Assembly: GCA_964057225.1 (NCBI GenBank)
Contig: OZ059895.1
Location: forward strand, 19,850,688-19,914,687
DNA length: 64,000 bases
Reading direction: 5' to 3'
Source of the DNA: Auanema rhodensis
Taxonomy: Eukaryota; Nematoda; Chromadorea; Rhabditida; Rhabditidae
Part shown: positions 50,873-63,153 of the stretch, one piece after another
Numbering within the stretch: the first letter of the stretch is position 1
Layout of the letters: each line of letters begins with the position of its first letter
Notes under the pieces: generated by a model
What the model was told of the DNA's origin: nothing
Seen by the model: only the letters and a program-made list of their open reading frames with translations
The model's database searches: none
Program-made: the position numbers and the translations under genes

Positions 50873-52978
50873 TTTTCAAACGATCATAACTAATTTTTGT
50901 ATTAAGCGTTTCTCAATGTAGTATAGTGCATTCGATGCGGATTTTTAAGCTGCGTCGATCTGTGTTTTCAGATTTGCGCTAGCTTAAAAATGCACCGAGA
51001 TATCAACTGATATAAGTTCACACTTACATCCTCGATTTTCACCCTGAAGAATTAATTTTTTCGTTGAATAACATTGTCTATCGTCTTTGCCTTGAAAGAA
51101 AGATACTGAAAACATCTACTTTTTGCTAAATTATTTTGAAATTTTTCGAAAAAATTTTTGTCAAAATGTTTTTGGAAGCAATGTTGAGTGTACATGGAAA
51201 CTCAACATATACTAATGCATCATTTTTCAAACGATCATAACTAATTTTTGTATTAAGCGTTTCTCAATGTAGTATAGTGCATTCGATGCGGATTTTTAAG
51301 CTGCGTCGATCTGTGTTTTCAGATTTGCGCTAGCTTAAAAATGCACCGAGATATCAACTGATATAAGTTCACACTTACATCCTCGATTTTCACCCTGAAG
51401 AATTAATTTTTTCGTTGAATAACATTGTCTATCGTCTTTGCCTTGAAAGAAAGATACTGAAAACATCTACTTTTTGCTAAATTATTTTGAAATTTTTCGA
51501 AAAAATTTTTGTCAAAATGTTTTTGGAAGCAATGTTGAGTGTACATGGAAACTCAACATATACTAATGCATCATTTTTCAAACGATCATAACTAATTTTT
51601 GTATTAAGCGTTTCTCAATGTAGTATAGTGCATTCGATGCGGATTTTTAAGCTGCGTCGATCTGTGTTTTCAGATTTGCGCTAGCTTAAAAATGCACCGA
51701 GATATCAACTGATATAAGTTCACACTTACATCCTCGATTTTCACCCTGAAGAATTAATTTTTTCGTTGAATAACATTGTCTATCGTCTTTGCCTTGAAAG
51801 AAAGATACTGAAAACATCTACTTTTTGCTAAATTATTTTGAAATTTTTCGAAAAAATTTTTGTCAAAATGTTTTTGGAAGCAATGTTGAATGTACATGGA
51901 AACTCAACATATACTAATGCATCATTTTTCAAACGATCATAACTAATTTTTGTATTGAGCGTTTCTCAATGTAGTATAGTGCATTCGATGCGGATTTTTA
52001 AGCTGCGTCGATCTGTGTTTTCAGATTTGCGCTAGCTTAAAAATGCACCGAGATATCAACTGATATAAGTTCACACTTACATCCTCGATTTTCACCCTGA
52101 AGAATTAATTTTTTCGTTGAATAACATTGTCCATCGTCTTTGCCTTGAAAGAAAGATACTGAAAACATCTACTTTTTGCTAAATTATTTTGAAGTTTTTC
52201 GAAAAAATTTTTGTCAAAATGTTTTTGGAAGCAATGTTGAGTGTACATGGAAACTCAACATATACTAATGCATCATTTTTCAAACGATCATAACTAATTT
52301 TTGTATAAAGCGTTTCTCAATGTAGTATAGTGCATTCGATGCGGATTTTTAAGCTGCGTCGATCTGTGTTTTCAGATTTGCGCTAGCTTAAAAATGCACC
52401 GAGATATCAACTGATATAAGTTCACACTTACATCCTCGATTTTCACCCTGAAGAATTAATTTTTTCGTTTAATAACATTGTCCATCGTCTTTGCCTTGAA
52501 AGAAAGATACTGAAAACATCTACTTTTTGCTAAATTATTTTGAAATTTTTCGAAAAAATTTTTGTCAAAATGTTTTTGGAAGCAATGTTGAGTGTACATG
52601 GAAACTCAACATATACTAATGCATCATTTTTTAAACGATCATAACTAATTTTTGTATTAAGCGTTTCTCAATGTAGTATAGTGCATTCGATGCGGATTTT
52701 TAAGCTGCGTCGATCTGTGTTTTCAGATTTGCGCTAGCTTAAAAATGCACCGAGATATCAACTGATATAAGTTCACACTTACATCCTCGATTTTCACCCT
52801 GAAGAATTAATTTTTTCGTTGAATAACATTGTCCATCGTCTTTGCCTTGAAAAAAAGAATCTGAAAACATCTACTTTTTGCTAAATTATTCTGAAATTTT
52901 TCGAAAAAATTCTTGTCAAAATGTTTTTGGAAGCAATGTTGAATGTACATGGAAACTCAACATATACTAATGCATCAT
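50873..52978. repeat. Six monomers of a 3,159-bp (9-mer) HOR, copy 2 (146-151)
   Basis: This copy carries the same rare markers in the same order as 47714-49819. A private AAATTCTTG in monomer 151 is a later change. Downstream the phase breaks: the monomer at 52979 lacks the expected GAAAAAAAG and ATTCTG. Confidence 0.82.
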
Positions 52979-53329
52979 TTTTCAAACGATCATAACTAAT
53001 TTTTGTATTGAGCGTTTCTCAATGTAGTATAGTGCATTCGATGCGGATTTTTAAGCTGCGTCGATCTGTGTTTTCAGATTTGCGCTAGCTTAAAAATGCA
53101 CCGAGATATCAACTGATATAAGTTCACACTTACATCCTCGATTTTCACCCTGAAGAATTAATTTTTTCGTTGAATAACATTGTCCATCGTCTTTGCCTTG
53201 AAAGAAAGATACTGAAAACATCTACTTTTTGCTAAATTATTTTGAAATTTTTCGAAAAAATTTTTGTCAAAATGTTTTTGGAAGCAATGTTGAGTGTACA
53301 TGGAAACTCAACATACACTAATGCATCAT

Positions 53330-56300
53330 TTTTCAAACGATCATAACTAATTTTTGTATTGAGCGTTTCTCAATGTAGTATAGTGCATTCGATGCGGATT
53401 TTTAAGCTGCGTCGATCTGTGTTTTCAGATTTGCGCTAGCTTAAAAATGCACCGAGATATCAACTGATATAAGTTCACACTTACATCCTCGATTTTCACC
53501 CTGAAGAATTAATTTTTTCGTTGAATAACATTGTCCATCGTCTTTGCCTTGAAAAAAAGAATCTGAAAACATCTACTTTTTGCTAAATTATTCTGAAATT
53601 TTTCGAAAAAATTTTTGTCAAAATGTTTTTGGAAGCAATGTTGAATGTACATGGAAACTCAACATATACTAATGCATCATTTTTCAAACGATCATAACTA
53701 ATTTTTGTATTGAGCGTTTCTCAATGTAGTATAGTGCATTCGATGCGGATTTTTAAGCTGCGTCGATCTGTGTTTTCAGATTTGCGCTAGCTTAAAAATG
53801 CACCGAGATATCAACTGATATAAGTTCACACTTACATCCTCGATTTTCACCCTGAAGAATTAATTTTTTCGTTGAATAACATTGTCCATCGTCTTTGCCT
53901 TGAAAGAAAGATACTGAAAACATCTACTTTTTGCTAAATTATTTTGAAATTTTTCGAAAAAATTTTTGTCAAAATGTTTTTGGAAGCAATGTTGAGTGTA
54001 CATGGAAACTCAACATATACTAATGCATCATTTTTCAAACGATCATAACTAATTTTTGTATTAAGCGTTTCTCAATGTAGTATAGTGCATTCGATGCGGA
54101 TTTTTAAGCTGCGTCGATCTGTGTTTTCAGATTTGCGCTAGCTTAAAAATGCACCGAGATATCAACTGATATAAGTTCACACTTACATCCTCGATTTTCA
54201 CCCTGAAGAATTAATTTTTTCGTTGAATAACATTGTCCATCGTCTTTGCCTTGAAAGAAAGATACTGAAAACATCTACTTTTTGCTAAATTATTTTGAAA
54301 TTTTTCGAAAAAATTTTTGTCAAAATGTTTTTGGAAGCAATGTTGAGTGTACATGGAAACTCAACATACACTAATGCATCATTTTTCAAACGATCATAAC
54401 TAATTTTTGTATTGAGCGTTTCTCAATGTAGTATAGTGCATTCGATGCGGATTTTTAAGCTGCGTCGATCTGTGTTTTCAGATTTGCGCTAGCTTAAAAA
54501 TGCACCGAGATATCAACTGATATAAGTTCACACTTACATCCTCGATTTTCACCCTGAAGAATTAATTTTTTCGTTGAATAACATTGTCCATCGTCTTTGC
54601 CTTGAAAAAAAGAATCTGAAAACATCTACTTTTTGCTAAATTATTCTGAAATTTTTCGAAAAAATTTTTGTCAAAATGTTTTTGGAAGCAATGTTGAATG
54701 TACATGGAAACTCAACATATACTAATGCATCATTTTTCAAACGATCATAACTAATTTTTGTATTGAGCGTTTCTCAATGTAGTATAGTGCATTCGATGCG
54801 GATTTTTAAGCTGCGTCGATCTGTGTTTTCAGATTTGCGCTAGCTTAAAAATGCACCGAGATATCAACTGATATAAGTTCACACTTACATCCTCGATTTT
54901 CACCCTGAAGAATTAATTTTTTCGTTGAATAACATTGTCCATCGTCTTTGCCTTGAAAGAAAGATACTGAAAACATCTACTTTTTGCTAAATTATTTTGA
55001 AATTTTTCGAAAAAATTTTTGTCAAAATGTTTTTGGAAGCAATGTTGAGTGTACATGGAAACTCAACATATACTAATGCATCATTTTTCAAACGATCATA
55101 ACTAATTTTTGTATTAAGCGTTTCTCAATGTAGTATAGTGCATTCGATGCGGATTTTTAAGCTGCGTCGATCTGTGTTTTCAGATTTGCGCTAGCTTAAA
55201 AATGCACCGAGATATCAACTGATATAAGTTCACACTTACATCCTCGATTTTCACCCTGAAGAATTAATTTTTTCGTTGAATAACATTGTCCATCGTCTTT
55301 GCCTTGAAAGAAAGATACTGAAAACATCTACTTTTTGCTAAATTATTTTGAAATTTTTCGAAAAAATTTTTGTCAAAATGTTTTTGGAAGCAATGTTGAG
55401 TGTACATGGAAACTCAACATATACTAATGCATCATTTTTCAAACGATCATAACTAATTTTTGTATTAAGCGTTTCTCAATGTAGTATAGTGCATTCGATG
55501 CGGATTTTTAAGCTGCGTCGATCTGTGTTTTCAGATTTGCGCTAGCTTAAAAATGCACCGAGATATCAACTGATATAAGTTCACACTTACATCCTCGATT
55601 TTCACCCTGAAGAATTAATTTTTTCGTTGAATAACATTGTCCATCGTCTTTGCCTTGAAAGAAAGATACTGAAAACATCTACTTTTTGCTAAATTATTTT
55701 GAAATTTTTCGAAAAAATTTTTGTCAAAATGTTTTTGGAAGCAATGTTGAGTGTACATGGAAACTCAACATACACTAATGCATCATTTTTCAAACGATCA
55801 TAACTAATTTTTGTATTGAGCGTTTCTCAATGTAGTATAGTGCATTCGATGCGGATTTTTAAGCTGCGTCGATCTGTGTTTTCAGATTTGCGCTAGCTTA
55901 AAAATGCACCGAGATATCAACTGATATAAGTTCACACTTACATCCTCGATTTTCACCCTGAAGAATTAATTTTTTCGTTGAATAACATTGTTCATCGTTT
56001 TTGCCTTGAAAAAAGGAATCTAAAAACATCTACTTTTTGCAAAATTATTTTGAAATTTTTCGAAAAAATTTTTGTGAAAATGTTTTTGGAAGCAATGTTG
56101 AGTGTACATGGAAACTCAACATACACTAATGCATCATTTTTCAAACGATCATAACTAATTTTTGTATTAAGCTTTTCTCAATGTAGTATAGTGCATTCGA
56201 TGCGGATTTTTAAGCTGCGTCGATCTGTGTTATCAGATTTGCGCTAGCTTGAAAATGCACCGAGATATCAACTGATATAAGTTCACACTTACATCCTCGA

Positions 56301-56487
56301 TTTTCACCCTGAAGAATTAATTTTTTCGTTGAATAACATTGTCCATCGTCTTTGCCTTGAAAGAAAGAATCTGAAAACATCTACTTTTTGCTAATATATT
56401 TTGAAATTTTTGAAAAAATTTTTGTCAAAATGTTTTTGGAAGCAATGTTGAGTGTACATGGAAACTCAACATACACTAATGCATCAT
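53330..56487. repeat. Nine-monomer block, copy 1 of a 3,509-bp HOR (monomers 153-161)
   Basis: The order is a (GAAAAAAAG, ATTCTG, TTGAATGT), b (AAGATAC, TATTGAGC), c (TATTAAGC, ends AACATACACT), a, b, d (ends AACATATACT), c, e (ATTGTTCATC, GGAATC, TTTTTGCAAAA, TTGTGAAAA), f (Q-like, 350 bp). Types e and f bring domain II/III sequence into domain IV context. Confidence 0.83.
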
Positions 56488-56838
56488 TTTTCAAACGATC
56501 ATAACTAATTTTTGTATTAAGCGTTTCTCAATGTAGTATAGTGCATTCGATGCGGATTTTTAAGCTGCGTCGATCTGTGTTTTCAGATTTGCGCTAGCTT
56601 AAAAATGCACCGAGATATCAACTGATATAAGTTCACACTTACATCCTCGATTTTCACCCTGAAGAATTAATTTTTTCGTTGAATAACATTGTCCATCGTC
56701 TTTGCCTTGAAAGAAAGATACTGAAAACATCTACTTTTTGCTAAATTATTTTGAAATTTTTCGAAAAAATTTTTGTCAAAATGTTTTTGGAAGCAATGTT
56801 GAGTGTACATGGAAACTCAACATACACTAATGCATCAT

Positions 56839-59800
56839 TTTTCAAACGATCATAACTAATTTTTGTATTGAGCGTTTCTCAATGTAGTATAGTGCATTCG
56901 ATGCGGATTTTTAAGCTGCGTCGATCTGTGTTTTCAGATTTGCGCTAGCTTAAAAATGCACCGAGATATCAACTGATATAAGTTCACACTTACATCCTCG
57001 ATTTTCACCCTGAAGAATTAATTTTTTCGTTGAATAACATTGTCCATCGTCTTTGCCTTGAAAAAAAGAATCTGAAAACATCTACTTTTTGCTAAATTAT
57101 TCTGAAATTTTTCGAAAAAATTTTTGTCAAAATGTTTTTGGAAGCAATGTTGAATGTACATGGAAACTCAACATATACTAATGCATCATTTTTCAAACGA
57201 TCATAACTAATTTTTGTATTGAGCGTTTCTCAATGTAGTATAGTGCATTCGATGCGGATTTTTAAGCTGCGTCGATCTGTGTTTTCAGATTTGCGCTAGC
57301 TTAAAAATGCACCGAGATATCAACTGATATAAGTTCACACTTACATCCTCGATTTTCACCCTGAAGAATTAATTTTTTCGTTGAATAACATTGTCCATCG
57401 TCTTTGCCTTGAAAGAAAGATACTGAAAACATCTACTTTTTGCTAAATTATTTTGAAATTTTTCGAAAAAATTTTTGTCAAAATGTTTTTGGAAGCAATG
57501 TTGAGTGTACATGGAAACTCAACATATACTAATGCATCATTTTTCAAACGATCATAACTAATTTTTGTATTAAGCGTTTCTCAATGTAGTATAGTGCATT
57601 CGATGCGGATTTTTAAGCTGCGTCGATCTGTGTTTTCAGATTTGCGCTAGCTTAAAAATGCACCGAGATATCAACTGATATAAGTTCACACTTACATCCT
57701 CGATTTTCACCCTGAAGAATTAATTTTTTCGTTGAATAACATTGTCCATCGTCTTTGCCTTGAAAGAAAGATACTGAAAACATCTACTTTTTGCTAAATT
57801 ATTTTGAAATTTTTCGAAAAAATTTTTGTCAAAATGTTTTTGGAAGCAATGTTGAGTGTACATGGAAACTCAACATACACTAATGCATCATTTTTCAAAC
57901 GATCATAACTAATTTTTGTATTGAGCGTTTCTCAATGTAGTATAGTGCATTCGATGCGGATTTTTAAGCTGCGTCGATCTGTGTTTTCAGATTTGCGCTA
58001 GCTTAAAAATGCACCGAGATATCAACTGATATAAGTTCACACTTACATCCTCGATTTTCACCCTGAAGAATTAATTTTTTCGTTGAATAACATTGTCCAT
58101 CGTCTTTGCCTTGAAAAAAAGAATCTGAAAACATCTACTTTTTGCTAAATTATTCTGAAATTTTTCGAAAAAATTTTTGTCAAAATGTTTTTGGAAGCAA
58201 TGTTGAATGTACATGGAAACTCAACATATACTAATGCATCATTTTTCAAACGATCATAACTAATTTTTGTATTGAGCGTTTCTCAATGTAGTATAGTGCA
58301 TTCGATGCGGATTTTTAAGCTGCGTCGATCTGTGTTTTCAGATTTGCGCTAGCTTAAAAATGCACCGAGATATCAACTGATATAAGTTCACACTTACATC
58401 CTCGATTTTCACCCTGAAGAATTAATTTTTTCGTTGAATAACATTGTCCATCGTCTTTGCCTTGAAAGAAAGATACTGAAAACATCTACTTTTTGCTAAA
58501 TTATTTTGAAATTTTTCGAAAAAATTTTTGTCAAAATGTTTTTGGAAGCAATGTTGAGTGTACATGGAAACTCAACATATACTAATGCATCATTTTTCAA
58601 ACGATCATAACTAATTTTTGTATTAAGCGTTTCTCAATGTAGTATAGTGCATTCGATGCGGATTTTTAAGCTGCGTCGATCTGTGTTTTCAGATTTGCGC
58701 TAGCTTAAAAATGCACCGAGATATCAACTGATATAAGTTCACACTTACATCCTCGATTTTCACCCTGAAGAATTAATTTTTTCGTTGAATAACATTGTCC
58801 ATCGTCTTTGCCTTGAAAGAAAGATACTGAAAACATCTACTTTTTGCTAAATTATTTTGAAATTTTTCGAAAAAATTTTTGTCAAAATGTTTTTGGAAGC
58901 AATGTTGAGTGTACATGGAAACTCAACATATACTAATGCATCATTTTTCAAACGATCATAACTAATTTTTGTATTAAGCGTTTCTCAATGTAGTATAGTG
59001 CATTCGATGCGGATTTTTAAGCTGCGTCGATCTGTGTTTTCAGATTTGCGCTAGCTTAAAAATGCACCGAGATATCAACTGATATAAGTTCACACTTACA
59101 TCCTCGATTTTCACCCTGAAGAATTAATTTTTTCGTTGAATAACATTGTCCATCGTCTTTGCCTTGAAAGAAAGATACTGAAAACATCTACTTTTTGCTA
59201 AATTATTTTGAAATTTTTCGAAAAAATTTTTGTCAAAATGTTTTTGGAAGCAATGTTGAGTGTACATGGAAACTCAACATACACTAATGCATCATTTTTC
59301 AAACGATCATAACTAATTTTTGTATTGAGCGTTTCTCAATGTAGTATAGTGCATTCGATGCGGATTTTTAAGCTGCGTCGATCTGTGTTTTCAGATTTGC
59401 GCTAGCTTAAAAATGCACCGAGATATCAACTGATATAAGTTCACACTTACATCCTCGATTTTCACCCTGAAGAATTAATTTTTTCGTTGAATAACATTGT
59501 TCATCGTTTTTGCCTTGAAAAAAGGAATCTAAAAACATCTACTTTTTGCAAAATTATTTTGAAATTTTTCGAAAAAATTTTTGTGAAAATGTTTTTGGAA
59601 GCAATGTTGAGTGTACATGGAAACTCAACATACACTAATGCATCATTTTTCAAACGATCATAACTAATTTTTGTATTAAGCTTTTCTCAATGTAGTATAG
59701 TGCATTCGATGCGGATTTTTAAGCTGCGTCGATCTGTGTTATCAGATTTGCGCTAGCTTGAAAATGCACCGAGATATCAACTGATATAAGTTCACACTTA

Positions 59801-59996
59801 CATCCTCGATTTTCACCCTGAAGAATTAATTTTTTCGTTGAATAACATTGTCCATCGTCTTTGCCTTGAAAGAAAGAATCTGAAAACATCTACTTTTTGC
59901 TAATATATTTTGAAATTTTTGAAAAAATTTTTGTCAAAATGTTTTTGGAAGCAATGTTGAGTGTACATGGAAACTCAACATACACTAATGCATCAT
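56839..59996. repeat. Nine-monomer block, copy 2 of a 3,509-bp HOR (monomers 163-171)
   Basis: All nine monomers match 53330-56487 at diagnostic sites with a 3,509-bp offset. One c-type monomer (56488-56838) separates the copies, so the full period is ten monomers. Confidence 0.83.
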
Positions 59997-61399
59997 TTTT
60001 CAAACGATCATAACTAATTTTTGTATTGAGCGTTTCTCAATGTAGTATAATGCATTCGATGCGGATTTTTAAGCTGCGTCGATCTGTGTTATCAGATTTG
60101 CGCTAGCTTAAAAATGCACCGAGATATCAACTGATATAAGTTAACACTTGTATCCTCGATTTTCACCCTGAAGAATTAATTTTTTTGTTGAATAACATTG
60201 TCCATCGTCTTTGCCTTGAAAGAAAGAATCTGAAAACATCTACTTTTTGCTAAATTATTTTGAAATTTTTCGAAAAAATTTTTGTCAAAATGTTTTTGGA
60301 AGCAATGTTGAGTGTACATGGAAACTCAACATACACTAATGCATCATTTTTCAAACGATCATAACTAATTTTTGTATTGAGCGTTTCTCAATGTAGTATA
60401 GTGCATTCGATGCGGATTTTTAAGCTGCGTCGATCTGTGTTATCAGATTTGCGCTAGCTTAAAAATGCACCGAGATATCAACTGATATATGTTCACACTT
60501 AGATCCTCGATTTTCACCCTGAAGAATTAATTTTTTCGTTGAATAACAATGTCCATCGTCTTTGCCTTGAAAGAAAGAATCTGAAAACATCTACTTTTTG
60601 CTAAATTATTTTGAAATTTTTCGAAAAAATTTTTGTCAAAATGTTTTTGGAAGCAATGTTGAGTGTACATGGAAACTCAACATACACTAATGCATCATTT
60701 TGCAAACGATCATAACTAATTTCTGTATTGAGCGTTTCTCAATGTAGTATAGTGCAATCGATGCGGATTTTTAAGCTGCGTCGATCTGTGTTATCAGATT
60801 TGCGCTAGCTTAAAAATGCACCGAGATATCAACTGATATAAGTTCACACTTATATCCTCGATTTTCACCCTGAAGAATTAATTTTTTCGTTGAATAGCAT
60901 TGTCCATCGTTTTTGCCTTGAAAAAAGGAATCTAAAAACATCTACTTTTTGCAAAATTATTTTGAAATTTTTCGAAAAAATTTTTGTCAAAATGTTTTTG
61001 GAAGCAATGTTGAGTGTACATGGAAACTCAACATACACTAATGCATCATTTTTCAAACGATCATAACTAATTTTTGTATTAAGCTTTTCTCAATGTAGTG
61101 TAGTGCATTCGATACGGATTTTTGAGCTGCGTCGATCTGTGTTATCAGATTTGCGCTAGCTTGAAAATGCACCGAGATATCAACTGATATAAGTTCACAC
61201 TTACATCCTCGATTTTCACCCTGAAGAATTAATTTTTTCGTTGAATAACATTGTCCATCGTCTTTGCCTTGAAAGAAAGAATCTGAAAACATCTACTTTT
61301 TGCTAATATATTTTGAAATTTTTGAAAAAATTTTCGTCAAAATGTTTTTGGAAGCAATGTTGAGTGTACATGGAAACTCAACATACACTAATGCATCAT
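59997..61399. repeat. Return of R-S-P-Q order (1,403 bp, monomers 172-175)
   Basis: The domain III tetramer types reappear after about 16 kb of domain IV types. Private changes are GTATAATGC and CTTGTATCC (172), AATAGCATTG (174) and GATACGGATT (175). P here carries GCAATCGATG, as at 18953 and 63856. Confidence 0.8.
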
Positions 61400-63153
61400 T
61401 TTTCAAACGATCATAACTAATTTTTGTATTAAGCGTTTCTCAATGTAGTATAGTGCATTCGATGCGGATTTTTAAGCTGCGTCGATCTGTGTTTTCAGAT
61501 TTGCGCTAGCTTAAAAATGCACCGAGATATCAACTGATATAAGTTCACACTTACATCCTCGATTTTCACCCTGAAGAATTAATTTTTTCGTTGAATAACA
61601 TTGTCCATCGTCTTTGCCTTGAAAGAAAGATACTGAAAACATCTACTTTTTGCTAAATTATTTTGAAATTTTTCGAAAAAATTTTTGTCAAAATGTTTTT
61701 GGAAGCAATGTTGAGTGTACATGGAAACTCAACATATACTAATGCATCATTTTTCAAACGATCATAACTAATTTTTGTATTAAGCGTTTCTCAATGTAGT
61801 ATAGTGCATTCGATGCGGATTTTTAAGCTGCGTCGATCTGTGTTTTCAGATTTGCGCTAGCTTAAAAATGCACCGAGATATCAACTGATATAAGTTCACA
61901 CTTACATCCTCGATTTTCACCCTGAAGAATTAATTTTTTCGTTGAATAACATTGTCCATCGTCTTTGCCTTGAAAGAAAGATACTGAAAACATCTACTTT
62001 TTGCTAAATTATTTTGAAATTTTTCGAAAAAATTTTTGTCAAAATGTTTTTGGAAGCAATGTTGAGTGTACATGGAAACTCAACATATACTAATGCATCA
62101 TTTTTCAAACGATCATAACTAATTTTTGTATTAAGCGTTTCTCAATGTAGTATAGTGCATTCGATGCGGATTTTTAAGCTGCGTCGATCTGTGTTTTCAG
62201 ATTTGCGCTAGCTTAAAAATGCACCGAGATATCAACTGATATAAGTTCACACTTACATCCTCGATTTTCACCCTGAAGAATTAATTTTTTCGTTGAATAA
62301 CATTGTCCATCGTCTTTGCCTTGAAAGAAAGATACTGAAAACATCTACTTTTTGCTAAATTATTTTGAAATTTTTCGAAAAAATTTTTGTCAAAATGTTT
62401 TTGGAAGCAATGTTGAGTGTACATGGAAACTCAACATACACTAATGCATCATTTTTCAAACGATCATAACTAATTTTTGTATTGAGCGTTTCTCAATGTA
62501 GTATAGTGCATTCGATGCGGATTTTTAAGCTGCGTCGATCTGTGTTTTCAGATTTGCGCTAGCTTAAAAATGCACCGAGATATCAACTGATATAAGTTCA
62601 CACTTACATCCTCGATTTTCACCCTGAAGAATTAATTTTTTCGTTGAATAACATTGTTCATCGTTTTTGCCTTGAAAAAAGGAATCTAAAAACATCTACT
62701 TTTTGCAAAATTATTTTGAAATTTTTCGAAAAAATTTTTGTGAAAATGTTTTTGGAAGCAATGTTGAGTGTACATGGAAACTCAACATACACTAATGCAT
62801 CATTTTTCAAACGATCATAACTAATTTTTGTATTAAGCTTTTCTCAATGTAGTATAGTGCATTCGATGCGGATTTTTAAGCTGCGTCGATCTGTGTTATC
62901 AGATTTGCGCTAGCTTGAAAATGCACCGAGATATCAACTGATATAAGTTCACACTTACATCCTCGATTTTCACCCTGAAGAATTAATTTTTTCGTTGAAT
63001 AACATTGTCCATCGTCTTTGCCTTGAAAGAAAGAATCTGAAAACATCTACTTTTTGCTAATATATTTTGAAATTTTTGAAAAAATTTTTGTCAAAATGTT
63101 TTTGGAAGCAATGTTGAGTGTACATGGAAACTCAACATACACTAATGCATCAT
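61400..63153. repeat. Monomers 176-180 (three AAGATAC copies, then e and f)
   Basis: Three domain IV monomers with TATTAAGCG precede the e and f pair at 62453 and 62804. The string 61751-64000 repeats 58594 onward with a 3,157-bp offset. Confidence 0.8.

Larger units (their letters stand above)
43853..55786. repeat. Domain IV: homogeneous TTACATCC / AAGATACTGA monomers (126-159)
   Basis: All 34 monomers are 351 bp and share GTTTTCAG, TTTGCG, GATATAAG and TTACATCC. They differ mainly at TATTAAGCG or TATTGAGCG, TCTATC or TCCATC, GAAAGAAAGATAC or GAAAAAAAGAATC, ATTTTG or ATTCTG, and TTGAGTGT or TTGAATGT. The runs 47714-48766 and 50873-51925 look almost uniform. No S, P, Q or R copies occur. This is the best candidate in the window for recent homogenisation. 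Confidence 0.85.
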
